Of a stretch of 64,000 nucleotides of DNA, positions 25,997 through 34,309 are shown one piece after another (position 1 is the stretch's first letter; every line of letters begins with the position of its first letter). The notes under the pieces were generated by a model. That model ran no database searches, was not told the origin of the DNA, and saw only the letters and a program-made list of their open reading frames with translations. Source of the DNA: [Clostridium] asparagiforme DSM 15981 (GTDB lineage Bacteria > Bacillota > Clostridia > Lachnospirales > Lachnospiraceae). The position numbers and the translations under genes are program-made. The stretch covers positions 1,736,001-1,800,000 of the forward strand of contig CP102272.1 of the NCBI GenBank assembly GCA_025149125.1, written 5' to 3'.

Positions 25997-26302
25997 ATGG
26001 AATACCGAATCATTAAATCGCCGACCCAGGGGACTCTGGACATTCTCACCCGCAGAAAGGGCTCCGGCGCGGGCCGGGAACTCGGCCCGGTGGACGCGGT
26101 GGGCCTGATCCAGGGGCGTATGATCGAGATGGTCTGCGCCGCGGACGTGGCGGAAAAGGCGGTGGGCGTCACCGTGGAGGACATCCGGGGGAATTGCCCC
26201 CAGAATATGATTCTGCTGGCAATTTTCGGGGACACGGCCTCCGTGGAAGCGGCGATGGATGAGATCCGCAGACGGGAAAAGGAGGGACGGGAAGAATGGT
26301 AA
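25997..26302 (+). CDS. BMC shell protein with GrpU-like Gly-x-Cys-Pro-Gln pore motif
   Basis: A 101-residue divergent BMC domain. A 30-residue N-terminal stretch precedes DAVGLIQGRMIEMVCAADVA, and the pore loop reads DIRGNCPQNMIL (Cys67) where ordinary hexamers have IGSG or IGGG. I recall a similar GxCPQ loop in GrpU, a glycyl-radical microcompartment shell protein reported to bind an iron-sulfur cluster in the hexamer pore. The short C-terminus (RRREKEGREEW) is highly charged. It overlaps the EutN gene by 7 bases. Confidence 0.82.
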   Translation: MEYRIIKSPTQGTLDILTRRKGSGAGRELGPVDAVGLIQGRMIEMVCAADVAEKAVGVTVEDIRGNCPQNMILLAIFGDTASVEAAMDEIRRREKEGREEW

Positions 26303-26565
26303 CGGCCAGGCTGATTGACAATATCTGGGCCACCCGCAAGGCAGAGGCGCTAAACGGCAGCAAGCTCATGCTGGCGGAGGTGATCGGGGGAACCCGGTCA
26401 GGAGAACGGATGGTGGTGGTGGACACCATCAGCGCCGGAATCGGCGACCGGGTGATCATTACCATGGGTTCCTCCGCCCGGCGGATGCTGGGAGACGACG
26501 GTATTCCGGTGGATGCGGTGGTAGTTGGCATTATCGACGAGGATTGCGCCTTTGATTCACAGTAG
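26296..26565 (+). CDS. eutN: EutN/CcmL-type pentameric vertex protein
   Basis: An 89-residue beta-barrel protein (TARLIDNIWATRKAEALNGSK; GERMVVVDTISAGIGDRVIITMGSSARRM; PVDAVVVGIIDED). EutN/CcmL/PduN proteins form pentamers that cap the twelve vertices of the shell. Only one such gene is present in this locus, which is the normal number. Confidence 0.94.
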   Translation: MVTARLIDNIWATRKAEALNGSKLMLAEVIGGTRSGERMVVVDTISAGIGDRVIITMGSSARRMLGDDGIPVDAVVVGIIDEDCAFDSQ

Positions 26566-26592
26566 GCGGTTCTCGGGAGAGGAAGTGAAGTT

Positions 26593-27216
26593 ATGAAAAA
26601 ACTGGTTTGCGCCAAGGATATAGAGGCGCTTGGGGCGAGAGGGGAGACGGTCTGCTATGTGGACGGCGACACCATCGTCACCCCGTCGGCAAGGGATACG
26701 GCGGAGGAGCGGGGGATCGCATTTTCCGAACCGATGCCGGTGAGCGGCGCGGCGGTCCCCGGCGCGCAGGAGATTGACGCCGGTCAGGTGTACCAGGTGC
26801 TGAAGGCGCTGATGGAGCGGGGACTGTTGGAAGATATTTTCAAACCGTTCGAGTCTGAGCGCCACGAAAACGGGCTCAAAGTGGTCCGGGGCGGTTCCGT
26901 GAAGATGGATGTGTTTGAGACCGGAACGCCCGGCGCGAAAGCATTTTTCCAGGAATTGGTAAATAAAGAGGAGTCCCATATCAGTGCTGGTTTTCTGGTG
27001 ATCGATCACTCGGAGTTCCCGTGGGAGCTGACCTACGAGGAGATCGATTACGTGATCGAGGGCACTTTGACGGTGACCATCGACGGGAAGAAATATACAG
27101 CCCACGCGGGCGACGTGCTGTTCGTCCCCTCAGGCTCCAAGGTGATCTGGGGATCGCCGGACAAGGCGCGGATTTTCTACGCCACCTATCCGGCCAACTG
27201 GGCGGATTTGACGTAG
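26593..27216 (+). CDS. eutQ: EutQ-like cupin protein
   Basis: A 207-residue protein. The N-terminal part ([20 protein letters not shown] and [16 protein letters not shown]) is typical of EutQ. The C-terminal cupin ([44 protein letters not shown]) carries the Glu-rich metal region. EutQ from ethanolamine loci has been reported to have acetate kinase activity. That would let it turn the acetyl phosphate made by PduL into acetate and ATP, as no ackA is in the window. Confidence 0.9.
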   Translation: MKKLVCAKDIEALGARGETVCYVDGDTIVTPSARDTAEERGIAFSEPMPVSGAAVPGAQEIDAGQVYQVLKALMERGLLEDIFKPFESERHENGLKVVRGGSVKMDVFETGTPGAKAFFQELVNKEESHISAGFLVIDHSEFPWELTYEEIDYVIEGTLTVTIDGKKYTAHAGDVLFVPSGSKVIWGSPDKARIFYATYPANWADLT

Positions 27217-27226
27217 GAGGTGGAAA

Positions 27227-28033
27227 ATGCAGGCGCTGGGAATGATTGAAACCAAAGGGACCCTGGCCGCTGTGGAAGCAGCGGACGCCATGCTGAAGGC
27301 GGCGGATGTGGCGCTTCTTGAGAAGACGAAGGTTGGCGGCGGACTGGTGACCGTCACCGTGACCGGGGACGTGGCCGCTGTGACAGCCGCGGTGGACGCC
27401 GGAGCCGCTGCGGTGGAGCGGCTGGGATCAGACTGCCTGAGCGCCAGGCATGTGATTCCGAGACCCCATGGGGAATTGGAGGGGATGTTTGGCGGCGGAA
27501 CGGACGACGGTGGACCGGGAGATGACGGGCAGGACGACGGTGGACCGGGAGATGACGGGCCGGAGGACGGTGGGCCGGGAAATGGCGGGCCGGAGGACAG
27601 TGGGCCGGGAAATGACGGGCCAGAGGACGGTGGGCCGGGAAATGGCGGGCAGGAAGATAACGGGCCAGTTGGCCACACCCCGGAAGTTCCCCACCCGGAT
27701 ACCGGCGCTCAGGAGCACGCCATCTTGCCGGTAAATGAGAGCAGCGAGTCGGAAAACAACGACGCCATAACCACACCAACCGCCTCCGACTCAGCCGCCC
27801 TTCTACACAAACCATCCTTCGATCTCCTGGTGGAAACCTCGGGAGCGGAGCAGGCCATAAAAGCTCTGGTCAACTTGAAAACAACCCAGCTGCGGGCCCT
27901 GGCCCGGGAATACCCGGAGTTTGCCATGGCGGGCCAGTCGATTTCAAAGGCCGGAAAAACCCAGCTGCTGCGGCAACTGGAAGCTTTTTACAAAGCACAG
28001 AGCGGAAAACAGGTTCATAAAAAGGAGAAATGA
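27227..28033 (+). CDS. BMC shell protein with Gly/Asp/Pro repeat linker and C-terminal helical domain
   Basis: A 268-residue shell protein. Residues 1-88 are a PduA-type BMC domain ([52 protein letters not shown]). Residues ~94-147 are a low-complexity linker of five 10-residue units ([12 protein letters not shown]), encoded by a 30-bp tandem repeat. Residues ~200-262 form a helical module ([36 protein letters not shown]) that resembles a SAP-like or Rho-N-like fold. Such shell proteins with C-terminal extensions may tether the facet to other partners. AGGAGGTGG precedes the ATG. Confidence 0.88.
   Translation: MQALGMIETKGTLAAVEAADAMLKAADVALLEKTKVGGGLVTVTVTGDVAAVTAAVDAGAAAVERLGSDCLSARHVIPRPHGELEGMFGGGTDDGGPGDDGQDDGGPGDDGPEDGGPGNGGPEDSGPGNDGPEDGGPGNGGQEDNGPVGHTPEVPHPDTGAQEHAILPVNESSESENNDAITTPTASDSAALLHKPSFDLLVETSGAEQAIKALVNLKTTQLRALAREYPEFAMAGQSISKAGKTQLLRQLEAFYKAQSGKQVHKKEK
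27506..27667 (+). repeat. 30-bp in-frame tandem repeat (5 full units plus partial)
   Basis: Five consecutive 30-base units begin at 27506, 27536, 27566, 27596 and 27626, with a partial sixth at 27656. Each encodes an acidic Gly-rich decapeptide of the DGGPG[D/N][D/G]G type. The near-identity of the units at DNA level suggests recent expansion and likely length variation. Confidence 0.92.
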
Positions 28034-28035
28034 CA

Positions 28036-29643
28036 ATGGAAAATTTTGATTATGATTTGCGCTCCATCCAGGAGGCCAGGGAGCTGGCACGAAAGGGTGA
28101 GGCGGCGGCCAAAACGATGGCCGGATACACTGAGGAGCAGATCGACCGCATTTTAAAGAGCATGGTAAAGGCGGCGGAGGAGCACGCGGCCTGCCTGGCG
28201 GAGATGGCGGTGGAGGAGACGGGCTTCGGCAAGGCGTTAGATAAGACCTACAAGAACCACGCGGCGGCCACCCTGCTGTACGACGACATCAAGGACATGA
28301 AAACCGTTGGTATCATCGACGAGGACAAAGCCCGCGGCACCCTGGACGTGGCTCATCCGGCGGGGCTGGTGATGGGAATCGTCCCCTCCACCAATCCCAC
28401 CTCCACGGTGATCTACAAATCCATGATCGCCGTCAAGGCGGGCAATGCCATCGTATTTTCTCCCCATCCCTCCGCGGCCAAATGCACGCTGAAAGCGGCT
28501 GAAGTGATGCGGGACGCCGCCGTGGCGGCCGGGGCCCCTGAAGGCGTGATCAGCTGCATCACCATGCCCACCATGGGCGCGACCAACGAGCTCATGCACT
28601 GCAAGGAAGTCTCCGTGATTATCGCCACCGGCGGCCCGGGTATGGTGAAGGCCGCCTACAGCGCCGGAAAGCCCGCCATCGGCGTGGGCGCCGGTAACTC
28701 CCCGGCCTACATAGAGCGGACCGCGGACGTTAAGAAGGCGGTAGCTGCCATTATTGCCAGCAAGACCTTCGACTACGGCACCATCTGCGCCTCCGAGCAG
28801 TCCATTATCTGCGAGGAGTGCAACCACGACGAGGTGGTGGCGGAGCTGAAGAAACAGGGCGGTTATTTCATGACCCGGGAGGAGACGGAGAAAGTCTGCA
28901 AACTCCTGTTCAAAAACGGCCACAGCATGAACGCCAAATTTGTGGGCCGCAGCCCCCAGGTGATCGCCAAAAGCGCCGGGATCACCATCCCGGAAGGGAC
29001 CAAGGTGCTGATCGGCGAGCAGGACGGCGTGGGCGACGGTTTCCCGCTGTCCTATGAGAAACTGACCACTGTGCTGGCATTTTACACGGTAAAGAACTGG
29101 GAGGAAGCCTGCAAGCTGAGCATCGACCTGCTCCAGAACGGAATCGGCCACACCATGAGCCTGCACACCAATGACCGGGAAATGGTTCTGCGGTTCGCGG
29201 CCAAGCCCGCCTCCCGGATTCTGGTCAACACCGGCGGCAGCATGGGCGGCACCGGAATCAGCACGGGTCTCAACGTGGCCTTCACCCTGGGATGCGGAAC
29301 CTGCGGCGGCAGCTCCGTGTCCGAAAATGTAAGCCCGCTGCACCTGATCAACATCAAGAAGGTGGCCTACGGTTTGAAGGACTGCACCACACTTCTGGCG
29401 GACGACGTCACCTTCCGCCATCCGCAGCAGGCCGGCGGCCCGGCCGTGAAGGTCTGCGGTCCCTGCCGCGGCGCTTCCGTGAGCCCGGCCGAGCTTGTGG
29501 CTTCCTTCGAGCAGCGCAGGAACGCCGGCGCCGCGGACAGCGCCAAGGCTGGCAGCCAGCCGGTTTCCGGCTCCTGCGACGAGGAGAAGCTGGCGGCCCT
29601 GGTGCGGGAACTGATTGCCAACATGAAAAACCAGAACGCGTAG
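28036..29643 (+). CDS. CoA-acylating acetaldehyde dehydrogenase of the microcompartment (CutF-like)
   Basis: A 535-residue ALDH that oxidises acetaldehyde to acetyl-CoA with NAD+. The catalytic Cys251 is in FDYGTICASEQ. The CoA/NAD fold is seen in VKAGNAIVFSPHPSAAKCTL and VGAGNSPAYIERTADVKKAV. After a spacer rich in Ala/Gly/Ser (about 485-510) the C-terminus ends in an amphipathic helix (EEKLAALVRELIANMKNQ), a typical encapsulation peptide. A weaker ATG at 28030 lies too close to the AAAGGAG. It is the active counterpart of the Cys-less paralogue at 17340. Confidence 0.95.
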   Translation: MENFDYDLRSIQEARELARKGEAAAKTMAGYTEEQIDRILKSMVKAAEEHAACLAEMAVEETGFGKALDKTYKNHAAATLLYDDIKDMKTVGIIDEDKARGTLDVAHPAGLVMGIVPSTNPTSTVIYKSMIAVKAGNAIVFSPHPSAAKCTLKAAEVMRDAAVAAGAPEGVISCITMPTMGATNELMHCKEVSVIIATGGPGMVKAAYSAGKPAIGVGAGNSPAYIERTADVKKAVAAIIASKTFDYGTICASEQSIICEECNHDEVVAELKKQGGYFMTREETEKVCKLLFKNGHSMNAKFVGRSPQVIAKSAGITIPEGTKVLIGEQDGVGDGFPLSYEKLTTVLAFYTVKNWEEACKLSIDLLQNGIGHTMSLHTNDREMVLRFAAKPASRILVNTGGSMGGTGISTGLNVAFTLGCGTCGGSSVSENVSPLHLINIKKVAYGLKDCTTLLADDVTFRHPQQAGGPAVKVCGPCRGASVSPAELVASFEQRRNAGAADSAKAGSQPVSGSCDEEKLAALVRELIANMKNQNA

Positions 29644-29653
29644 GAGGATGGAA

Positions 29654-30304
29654 ATGGATCAGTACGAAGCAGTGATGAAGCTTTTGATGGAAATGGTCAA
29701 AGGCGAACCGGAGAAAAATGCGGCCGTCCGGGACGACGGCGCGATCCCGGTGGGCGTTTCCAACCGCCACGTACATTTGTCCCAGAGCGATCTGGATGCG
29801 CTCTTTGGGGCCGGGTACGAGCTGACGAAGATGAAGGACTTGTCCCAGCCCGGCCAGTACGCCTGCAAGGAGACCGTGACGGTCTGCGGACCCAAGGGGG
29901 CCATCGAGAAGGTGCGCATCCTGGGGCCGGTCCGCGGGAAAACCCAGGTGGAGATTCTGGCGGGGGATTGCTTTAAGCTGGGGCTCAAAGCGCCTGCCAG
30001 GCTGTCCGGGGACTTGGACGGCACCCCGGGGGTCACGCTGGTGGGGCCCAAGGGCTCGGTGCAGACAAAGGGCGGTCTGATGGCAGCCCAGCGCCACATC
30101 CATATGCTGCCCGAGGACGCGGCCCGGTTCGGCGTGCACGACGGGCAGAACGTGAGCCTGGAGGTGGACGGACTGCGGGGCGGAGTCCTGAAAAACACCA
30201 TTGTGCGTGTGACTAATAATTCCGGCCTGGAATGCCACATCGACACGGAGGAGGCCAACGCCATGGGCCTGGACGGCTCCTCCCGGGTGAAAATTATCCG
30301 GTAA
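29654..30304 (+). CDS. pduL: PduL-type phosphotransacylase
   Basis: A 216-residue PduL. The two zinc-binding segments are PVGVSNRHVHLSQSDLDALF and MAAQRHIHMLPEDAARFG. It turns acetyl-CoA into acetyl phosphate and recycles CoA inside the shell. The first ~20 residues (MDQYEAVMKLLMEMVKGEPE) form an amphipathic helix that could be an encapsulation peptide. The ATG at 29654 sits six bases after AGGAGG; an ATG at 29648 is too close. Confidence 0.94.
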   Translation: MDQYEAVMKLLMEMVKGEPEKNAAVRDDGAIPVGVSNRHVHLSQSDLDALFGAGYELTKMKDLSQPGQYACKETVTVCGPKGAIEKVRILGPVRGKTQVEILAGDCFKLGLKAPARLSGDLDGTPGVTLVGPKGSVQTKGGLMAAQRHIHMLPEDAARFGVHDGQNVSLEVDGLRGGVLKNTIVRVTNNSGLECHIDTEEANAMGLDGSSRVKIIR

Positions 30305-30396
30305 CCATCATTTTACATTAAAAATACCCGCGGACGCCGGGCGCGCCCCGCTGCTCCGCGGCGTTAAACAAATTAAATCAGCAGGAGGAATTTAAA

Positions 30397-30681
30397 ATGA
30401 AGTATGATGCATTAGGAATGATTGAAACAAAGGGTCTGATCGGTTCCATCGAGGCGGCCGACGCCATGGTAAAGGCAGCCAACGTCACCTTGGTTGGCAA
30501 GGAATTCGTGGGCGGCGGCCTGGTGACCGTGATGGTCAGAGGCGACGTGGGCGCTGTAAAAGCCGCCACCGACGCGGGCGCTGCGGCCGCTCAGAGAGTG
30601 GGAGAGCTGGTATCCGTCCACGTGATCCCGCGTCCCCACGCCGAGGTGGAGACCATTCTGCCGGCGGTGAAGGAAGCGTAA
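30397..30681 (+). CDS. BMC shell protein, hexameric PduA type (copy 7)
   Basis: A 94-residue single BMC domain nearly identical to the first shell protein of the operon (15043). Substitutions in the shared core are few and mostly conservative (Leu/Ile/Val, and Gly to Gln), with larger changes only at the C-terminal tail. It is the last gene of the locus and has its own strong GCAGGAGGA. A conserved major shell protein at each end of the operon suggests a need for high dose or a duplication at the locus edges. Confidence 0.93.
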   Translation: MKYDALGMIETKGLIGSIEAADAMVKAANVTLVGKEFVGGGLVTVMVRGDVGAVKAATDAGAAAAQRVGELVSVHVIPRPHAEVETILPAVKEA

Positions 30682-30716
30682 GGAAGTTTAGTTCGAAAAA
30701 GATAAAATCAGACATA

Positions 30717-30791
30717 GGGAATCTCCTTCTTTTTGTTTCGTAAGATTTAATTGTCATGATTAAATTTTACATCAAAAAGGACGGGGATTCC
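30717..30791. repeat. 75-bp compound inverted repeat (MITE- or terminator-like)
   Basis: The outer arms, beginning GGGAATCTCC at 30717 and ending GGGGATTCC at 30791, pair imperfectly over 19 bases. The inner arms GTAAGATTTAAT and ATTAAATTTTAC pair around a 7-base loop. The result is one long hairpin covering the gap after the microcompartment locus. It could terminate transcription or be a miniature transposable element. Confidence 0.6.
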
Positions 30792-30893
30792 TTGCATCTT
30801 GATCGTTTAATTAAGTAACAATGGAATAGACATCACACCTTGGCTATGGTATAATTAGTTTATGTCAACCCAATAATAGGAGGTGGTGAGGGA

Positions 30894-31169
30894 ATGGCAT
30901 TGACCAGTGAGGATTTGTTCGCAATTTCTCAGCTATTGGATGTTAAGTTAAACTCAGCGTTACAGCCAATTAAGGATGATACCCGCGATATTAAGCTGGA
31001 CATCGAAAATGATATCAAACCGCAAATTCAGCTTTTGGCTGAAAATTATGTTCCGGCTGCTAAACGTTTTGAAAAGGCTTCTGCACAAATTGAATCCATG
31101 CAGGTTGATATTGAGATCATGAAAAAAGTAATCGCGGAACACAGTGAAAAATTACAAAAAATTTCATAA
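30894..31169 (+). CDS. Small coiled-coil hypothetical protein
   Basis: A 91-residue protein with AGGAGGTGGTGAGGG upstream. It is mostly helical with heptad-like spacing (DIENDIKPQIQLLAENYVPA and IESMQVDIEIMKKVIAEHSE). Similar short coiled-coil proteins are common in Lachnospiraceae and have no known role. A terminator at 31185 follows. Confidence 0.75.
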   Translation: MALTSEDLFAISQLLDVKLNSALQPIKDDTRDIKLDIENDIKPQIQLLAENYVPAAKRFEKASAQIESMQVDIEIMKKVIAEHSEKLQKIS

Positions 31170-31184
31170 TGAAAAAGCCATGCC

Positions 31185-31222
31185 AGAGTGTAAAGCCTAG
31201 TCGATGTGCTTACACTCTTTTT
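31185..31222. terminator. Terminator after coiled-coil gene
   Basis: AGAGTGTA (31185-31192) pairs with TACACTCT (31211-31218), extended by AGC/GCT, followed by TTTTT. The remaining sequence to 31386 holds nothing recognisable. Confidence 0.8.
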
Positions 31223-31386
31223 CCTTCCAAACGGGTAAATCTGGAAATTGCGGATCAAACTGCGGAAACTCAACCGTTCCCATATTGACAGAACCCGTCC
31301 CGCCACGTAAACTGGTAGAAGATGGTTTGCGCAGGCCGCGGCGCGGCGGACGTGAATGATCGATATGGATGGGGGAACGGATCAAT

Positions 31387-31911
31387 ATGACGACAAATCT
31401 GATCATTGGGAATAGTATTTCTTTTGTGGCCGCCCTTTTTATGGCGGCCAGCTGCTGTGTCAACGACCGGCACAGGGTGTTTCTGCTCCAGGCAGTGGAG
31501 TGCGCGCTTTTGTGCGTGGCCTCCATATTTTTCGGCTCCTGGTCGGGCATCACCACGCTGGCGCTCTCAGCGACCAGGAATTACCTGGTGTCTAAGGATA
31601 AATTCAACCAGAACCTGATGGTGCTGTTTCTGGTATTGGTGGTGGTGTTCGGAGTCTGGGCCAACAACCGGGGCCTGATCGGACTGATTCCGGTGGTCGC
31701 CACTGTGGAATACACGATTTGCTGCCACTACGTCAAGGAGATCAAAGCGGTCAAATGCAGCATTTTCGTGAACACCTTCCTGTGGGTGTTTTACTCCTTT
31801 GCCATCATGGACTTTTCCACCGGCTTCACGGACGCTACGGTCCTGATCATCGACGCGGTGTCGCTGGCGCGGCTGCGGGCGGGGGAGAAGAAGCAGGCGG
31901 CGGAAGAGTAG
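31387..31911 (+). CDS. YgjV-family inner membrane protein
   Basis: A 174-residue membrane protein with about five hydrophobic segments (NSISFVAALFMAASCCV; LCVASIFFGSWSGITTLAL; LMVLFLVLVVVFGVWANNRG; FVNTFLWVFYSFAIMDF). It matches the Imp-YgjV family, whose function is unknown. The ATG at 31387 follows a GGGGGAA stretch; an in-frame ATG at 31369 would add six residues. It converges on the transporter gene at 32048 with a shared hairpin between. Confidence 0.78.
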   Translation: MTTNLIIGNSISFVAALFMAASCCVNDRHRVFLLQAVECALLCVASIFFGSWSGITTLALSATRNYLVSKDKFNQNLMVLFLVLVVVFGVWANNRGLIGLIPVVATVEYTICCHYVKEIKAVKCSIFVNTFLWVFYSFAIMDFSTGFTDATVLIIDAVSLARLRAGEKKQAAEE

Positions 31912-31950
31912 AGACGGCCCGGCGGCCGGTTGCATTCAAGAATTCAAGAG

Positions 31951-32000
31951 ATGGAGCTGTGCTCCTGCTGAATCATTCAGCGGAAGCACAGCTCCATTTT
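31951..32000. terminator. Bidirectional terminator
   Basis: A long stem, ATGGAGCTGTGCT and GCTGAAT on the left and ATTCAGC and AGCACAGCTCCAT on the right, has T-rich ends on both strands. It serves the convergent YgjV and 2-hydroxycarboxylate transporter genes. Confidence 0.88.
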
Positions 32001-32047
32001 AATAGGGGTTTATCTGTAAAGCGCTGCCGTATCCTGCCGGCAGGCCG

Positions 32048-33346
32048 TCACAGCGCAAACGAGAACACCACGCTGGCCACCACCAGCACGATACCGCCTC
32101 CAATACGGCTGGAGAGCTGGGCGTAGGCGATCAGGTCCAGGCGGTCCGCCGCTCCCAGCACGGCGATGTCGCCGGAGCCGCCCCGGTTGGCCATGCACAG
32201 GCCCGCCGTGACCGCGGAGTCGATGGGATAAAAACCGACCAGGTATCCCACCAGGGCGGAACCGAGGATGGCTCCCAGCACCACGGCCACCGCGATGATC
32301 AGATTGACCGGGCTTAAGGCGCTGGCCAGCTCCATCAGGTCAAAATCAACGCCCATTGCCACCATCATGGGGATGCCGAACACTCCGATCATAAAGGTCT
32401 GCAGCCGCTTGGCGCCTGCGCACACGCTTTTGGGCACAATCCCGGTGGCGGCCAGAATCACCACAAACAGGATGGTGTAGGCAAATGCGTGGATCTTGGC
32501 CCCTGCAATGGATGGCAGGATGCGCTTGGAGAACAGGTTTCCCACCGCGAAGGCGGTCAGGGCCAGGAAGAAGGCTCCGCGCAGGTCCTCGGTGCCGGAG
32601 GTTACCTTCTCGTCCTTCTTTGCCAGCGTCCCGGCGTTACGCATCAGCGTTTTCTTGTCTCCGGTCAGGCCGGGTTTGACGGTTCCCAGTTTATTCAACA
32701 GTCCGCCTGCGATGATGCAGATTACATTGGCAATGGTCAGGATAATGATGGCGTGGGAGTAGTAGCTGGCCGCAGGTTCCCCGGTGGCCCCTTCGTAAAT
32801 CTGGGACAGAGGCACGGCTCCTGCTCCATTTCCGCCGCCCATAATGGGCAGCGCGTACTTGATGATAATGTTGGTGGGGCTGATGCCGAAGATCGCGCCC
32901 GCGATCACGCCGAACAGCACGGCACAGGCCAGACCGCCCAGGATCGCCGGAATGTAGCCCGCAAAGGACTGGAGCAGGATTTTCCGGTCCAGGGACAGGA
33001 TGGAGCCGGTGATCAGAAATACAATGAAAACGTTCAGCAGGTTGGGGGCGCCCTGGATTACCTCCCCCACGGCCTCCGCGTATTCCTGCGGCAGAATGTT
33101 GAACTGCATCAGCACGGCGGTTCCGAAGAACACCATTAAAAGGCCGCCCCCAATGTAGCTGTTCCAGATGGGGAGCCGCTCGCCGAATTCATACAGAAGC
33201 GCGGACACCGCGCAGCCGAAGGCCAGCGCGCCCTCCACATCCGTGCTCAAAGCCCCTGAGTACGCAGCCACAAATACCAGAACACAGGCCCCCAGGCACA
33301 GATACCAGGGCAACCCCGCAATATTTAATGTTTTTCCCTTCTCCAT
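32048..33346 (-). CDS. 2-hydroxycarboxylate transporter (CitS/MaeN/CimH family)
   Basis: A 432-residue 2-HCT family membrane transporter, a family that moves citrate, malate or lactate with Na+ or H+ or by exchange. The two re-entrant-loop GGxG motifs are visible: PIMGGGNGAGAVPLSQ and ANRGGSGDIAVLG. The conserved substrate Arg lies in AQLSSRIGGG near the C-terminus. The ATG at 33346 overlaps the stop of the esterase gene by one base, so the two are translationally coupled. This coupling suggests the transporter handles the hydrolysis product or substrate of the esterase. Confidence 0.9.
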   Translation of the reverse strand: MEKGKTLNIAGLPWYLCLGACVLVFVAAYSGALSTDVEGALAFGCAVSALLYEFGERLPIWNSYIGGGLLMVFFGTAVLMQFNILPQEYAEAVGEVIQGAPNLLNVFIVFLITGSILSLDRKILLQSFAGYIPAILGGLACAVLFGVIAGAIFGISPTNIIIKYALPIMGGGNGAGAVPLSQIYEGATGEPAASYYSHAIIILTIANVICIIAGGLLNKLGTVKPGLTGDKKTLMRNAGTLAKKDEKVTSGTEDLRGAFFLALTAFAVGNLFSKRILPSIAGAKIHAFAYTILFVVILAATGIVPKSVCAGAKRLQTFMIGVFGIPMMVAMGVDFDLMELASALSPVNLIIAVAVVLGAILGSALVGYLVGFYPIDSAVTAGLCMANRGGSGDIAVLGAADRLDLIAYAQLSSRIGGGIVLVVASVVFSFAL

Positions 33347-34275
33347 CACTCATTTCCCCCGTTTTCTTCCGTTTTCGTCTCGTTGAATGCATTTTTTAAG
33401 GCCCGCAGGATCAGCCGTTCCGCCTCCTCGAATTCCCCTTTCCGCTGCACCACGAACCCGTGGCTGCTGTCCATGAAGTTTTTCATGGTGACGGTCACCC
33501 CGTTTTCCGCTAGGCGTTTGCCGTAGGACAGCCCCTCATCGCAGAAAAAGTCATTGTCACATACGATGATCAGCGTCTCCGGCGACGTGCGGATCATGGA
33601 GTCCGGGGCCAGAAGGGGAGAGGCCAGGGGATTCAGTTTGTCCTCCTCCCGGGTCAGATACATGCGGTTGTAAAACTCCGAGCGCTCAGGCGTGAGCCTG
33701 GGATTGGCGTAGGCGTTTCGCTTCAGCTGAACCGGCTCGTACAGATTCAGGCAGGCGTAGTCCAGAATTTGCAGACGCAGCCGGAAATTTTCCCTCTGTC
33801 CGGCAAGCAATGAAACCGCCGCGGTCAGGCTGCCCCCCGCGCTGTGCCCGCCCATGGCGACGCGGTTCCGGTCAATGTTCCATTCTCCGCTGTGTTCCAG
33901 CGCGTAGCAGATGGCCTCGTAGGTCTGGTAAATCTGGCCCGGAAAGCGCAGCTCCGGCGCGGGGGTGTAGTCCACGTCCATCACGATGCAGCCCAGCCTG
34001 CTGCTGATGTTGCGCGAAAATACGATGTCCTGCTGGCGTTTCCCCTTGACGAACCCGCCGCCGTGGGCGTTTACAAACAGCGGGAGCGGCCTGGGGTCCT
34101 CCCCGGGCCAGTAAAAGCTGGCTTTGCATGGGCCGTAACTTGTGGAAATCGTTACGGTTTCTTCACGTTTCACGCGGTAAAGGTCCAGCAGCTCCTGGCT
34201 GACCACCTTGCCGATGCCATTTTCCCGGCACTGGGCTAGCATCCGGCGGTCCTCCTCAGTCAATATGTAATCCAT
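33346..34275 (-). CDS. Alpha/beta hydrolase, HSL/acetyl-esterase type
   Basis: A 309-residue esterase of the hormone-sensitive-lipase group (abhydrolase_3). The oxyanion motif is NAHGGGFVKG, the nucleophile elbow is GGHSAGGSL, the acid is in IIVCDNDFFCDEG and the catalytic His is in DSSHGF. It lacks a signal peptide, so hydrolysis occurs in the cytoplasm after uptake. The start at 34275 has a strong GGAGGAGGGAAC. It lies between a LysR gene and a 2-HCT transporter, so a hydroxy-acid ester is a reasonable substrate guess. Confidence 0.88.
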   Translation of the reverse strand: MDYILTEEDRRMLAQCRENGIGKVVSQELLDLYRVKREETVTISTSYGPCKASFYWPGEDPRPLPLFVNAHGGGFVKGKRQQDIVFSRNISSRLGCIVMDVDYTPAPELRFPGQIYQTYEAICYALEHSGEWNIDRNRVAMGGHSAGGSLTAAVSLLAGQRENFRLRLQILDYACLNLYEPVQLKRNAYANPRLTPERSEFYNRMYLTREEDKLNPLASPLLAPDSMIRTSPETLIIVCDNDFFCDEGLSYGKRLAENGVTVTMKNFMDSSHGFVVQRKGEFEEAERLILRALKNAFNETKTEENGGNE

Positions 34276-34309
34276 TTGTTCCCTCCTCCAAACAATTTCG
34301 ATGAGTTGA

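Noticed and set aside
27481..27700. CRISPR-like array in the 30-bp repeats
   Set aside because: The units are contiguous with no unique spacers and are in frame inside a shell-protein gene.
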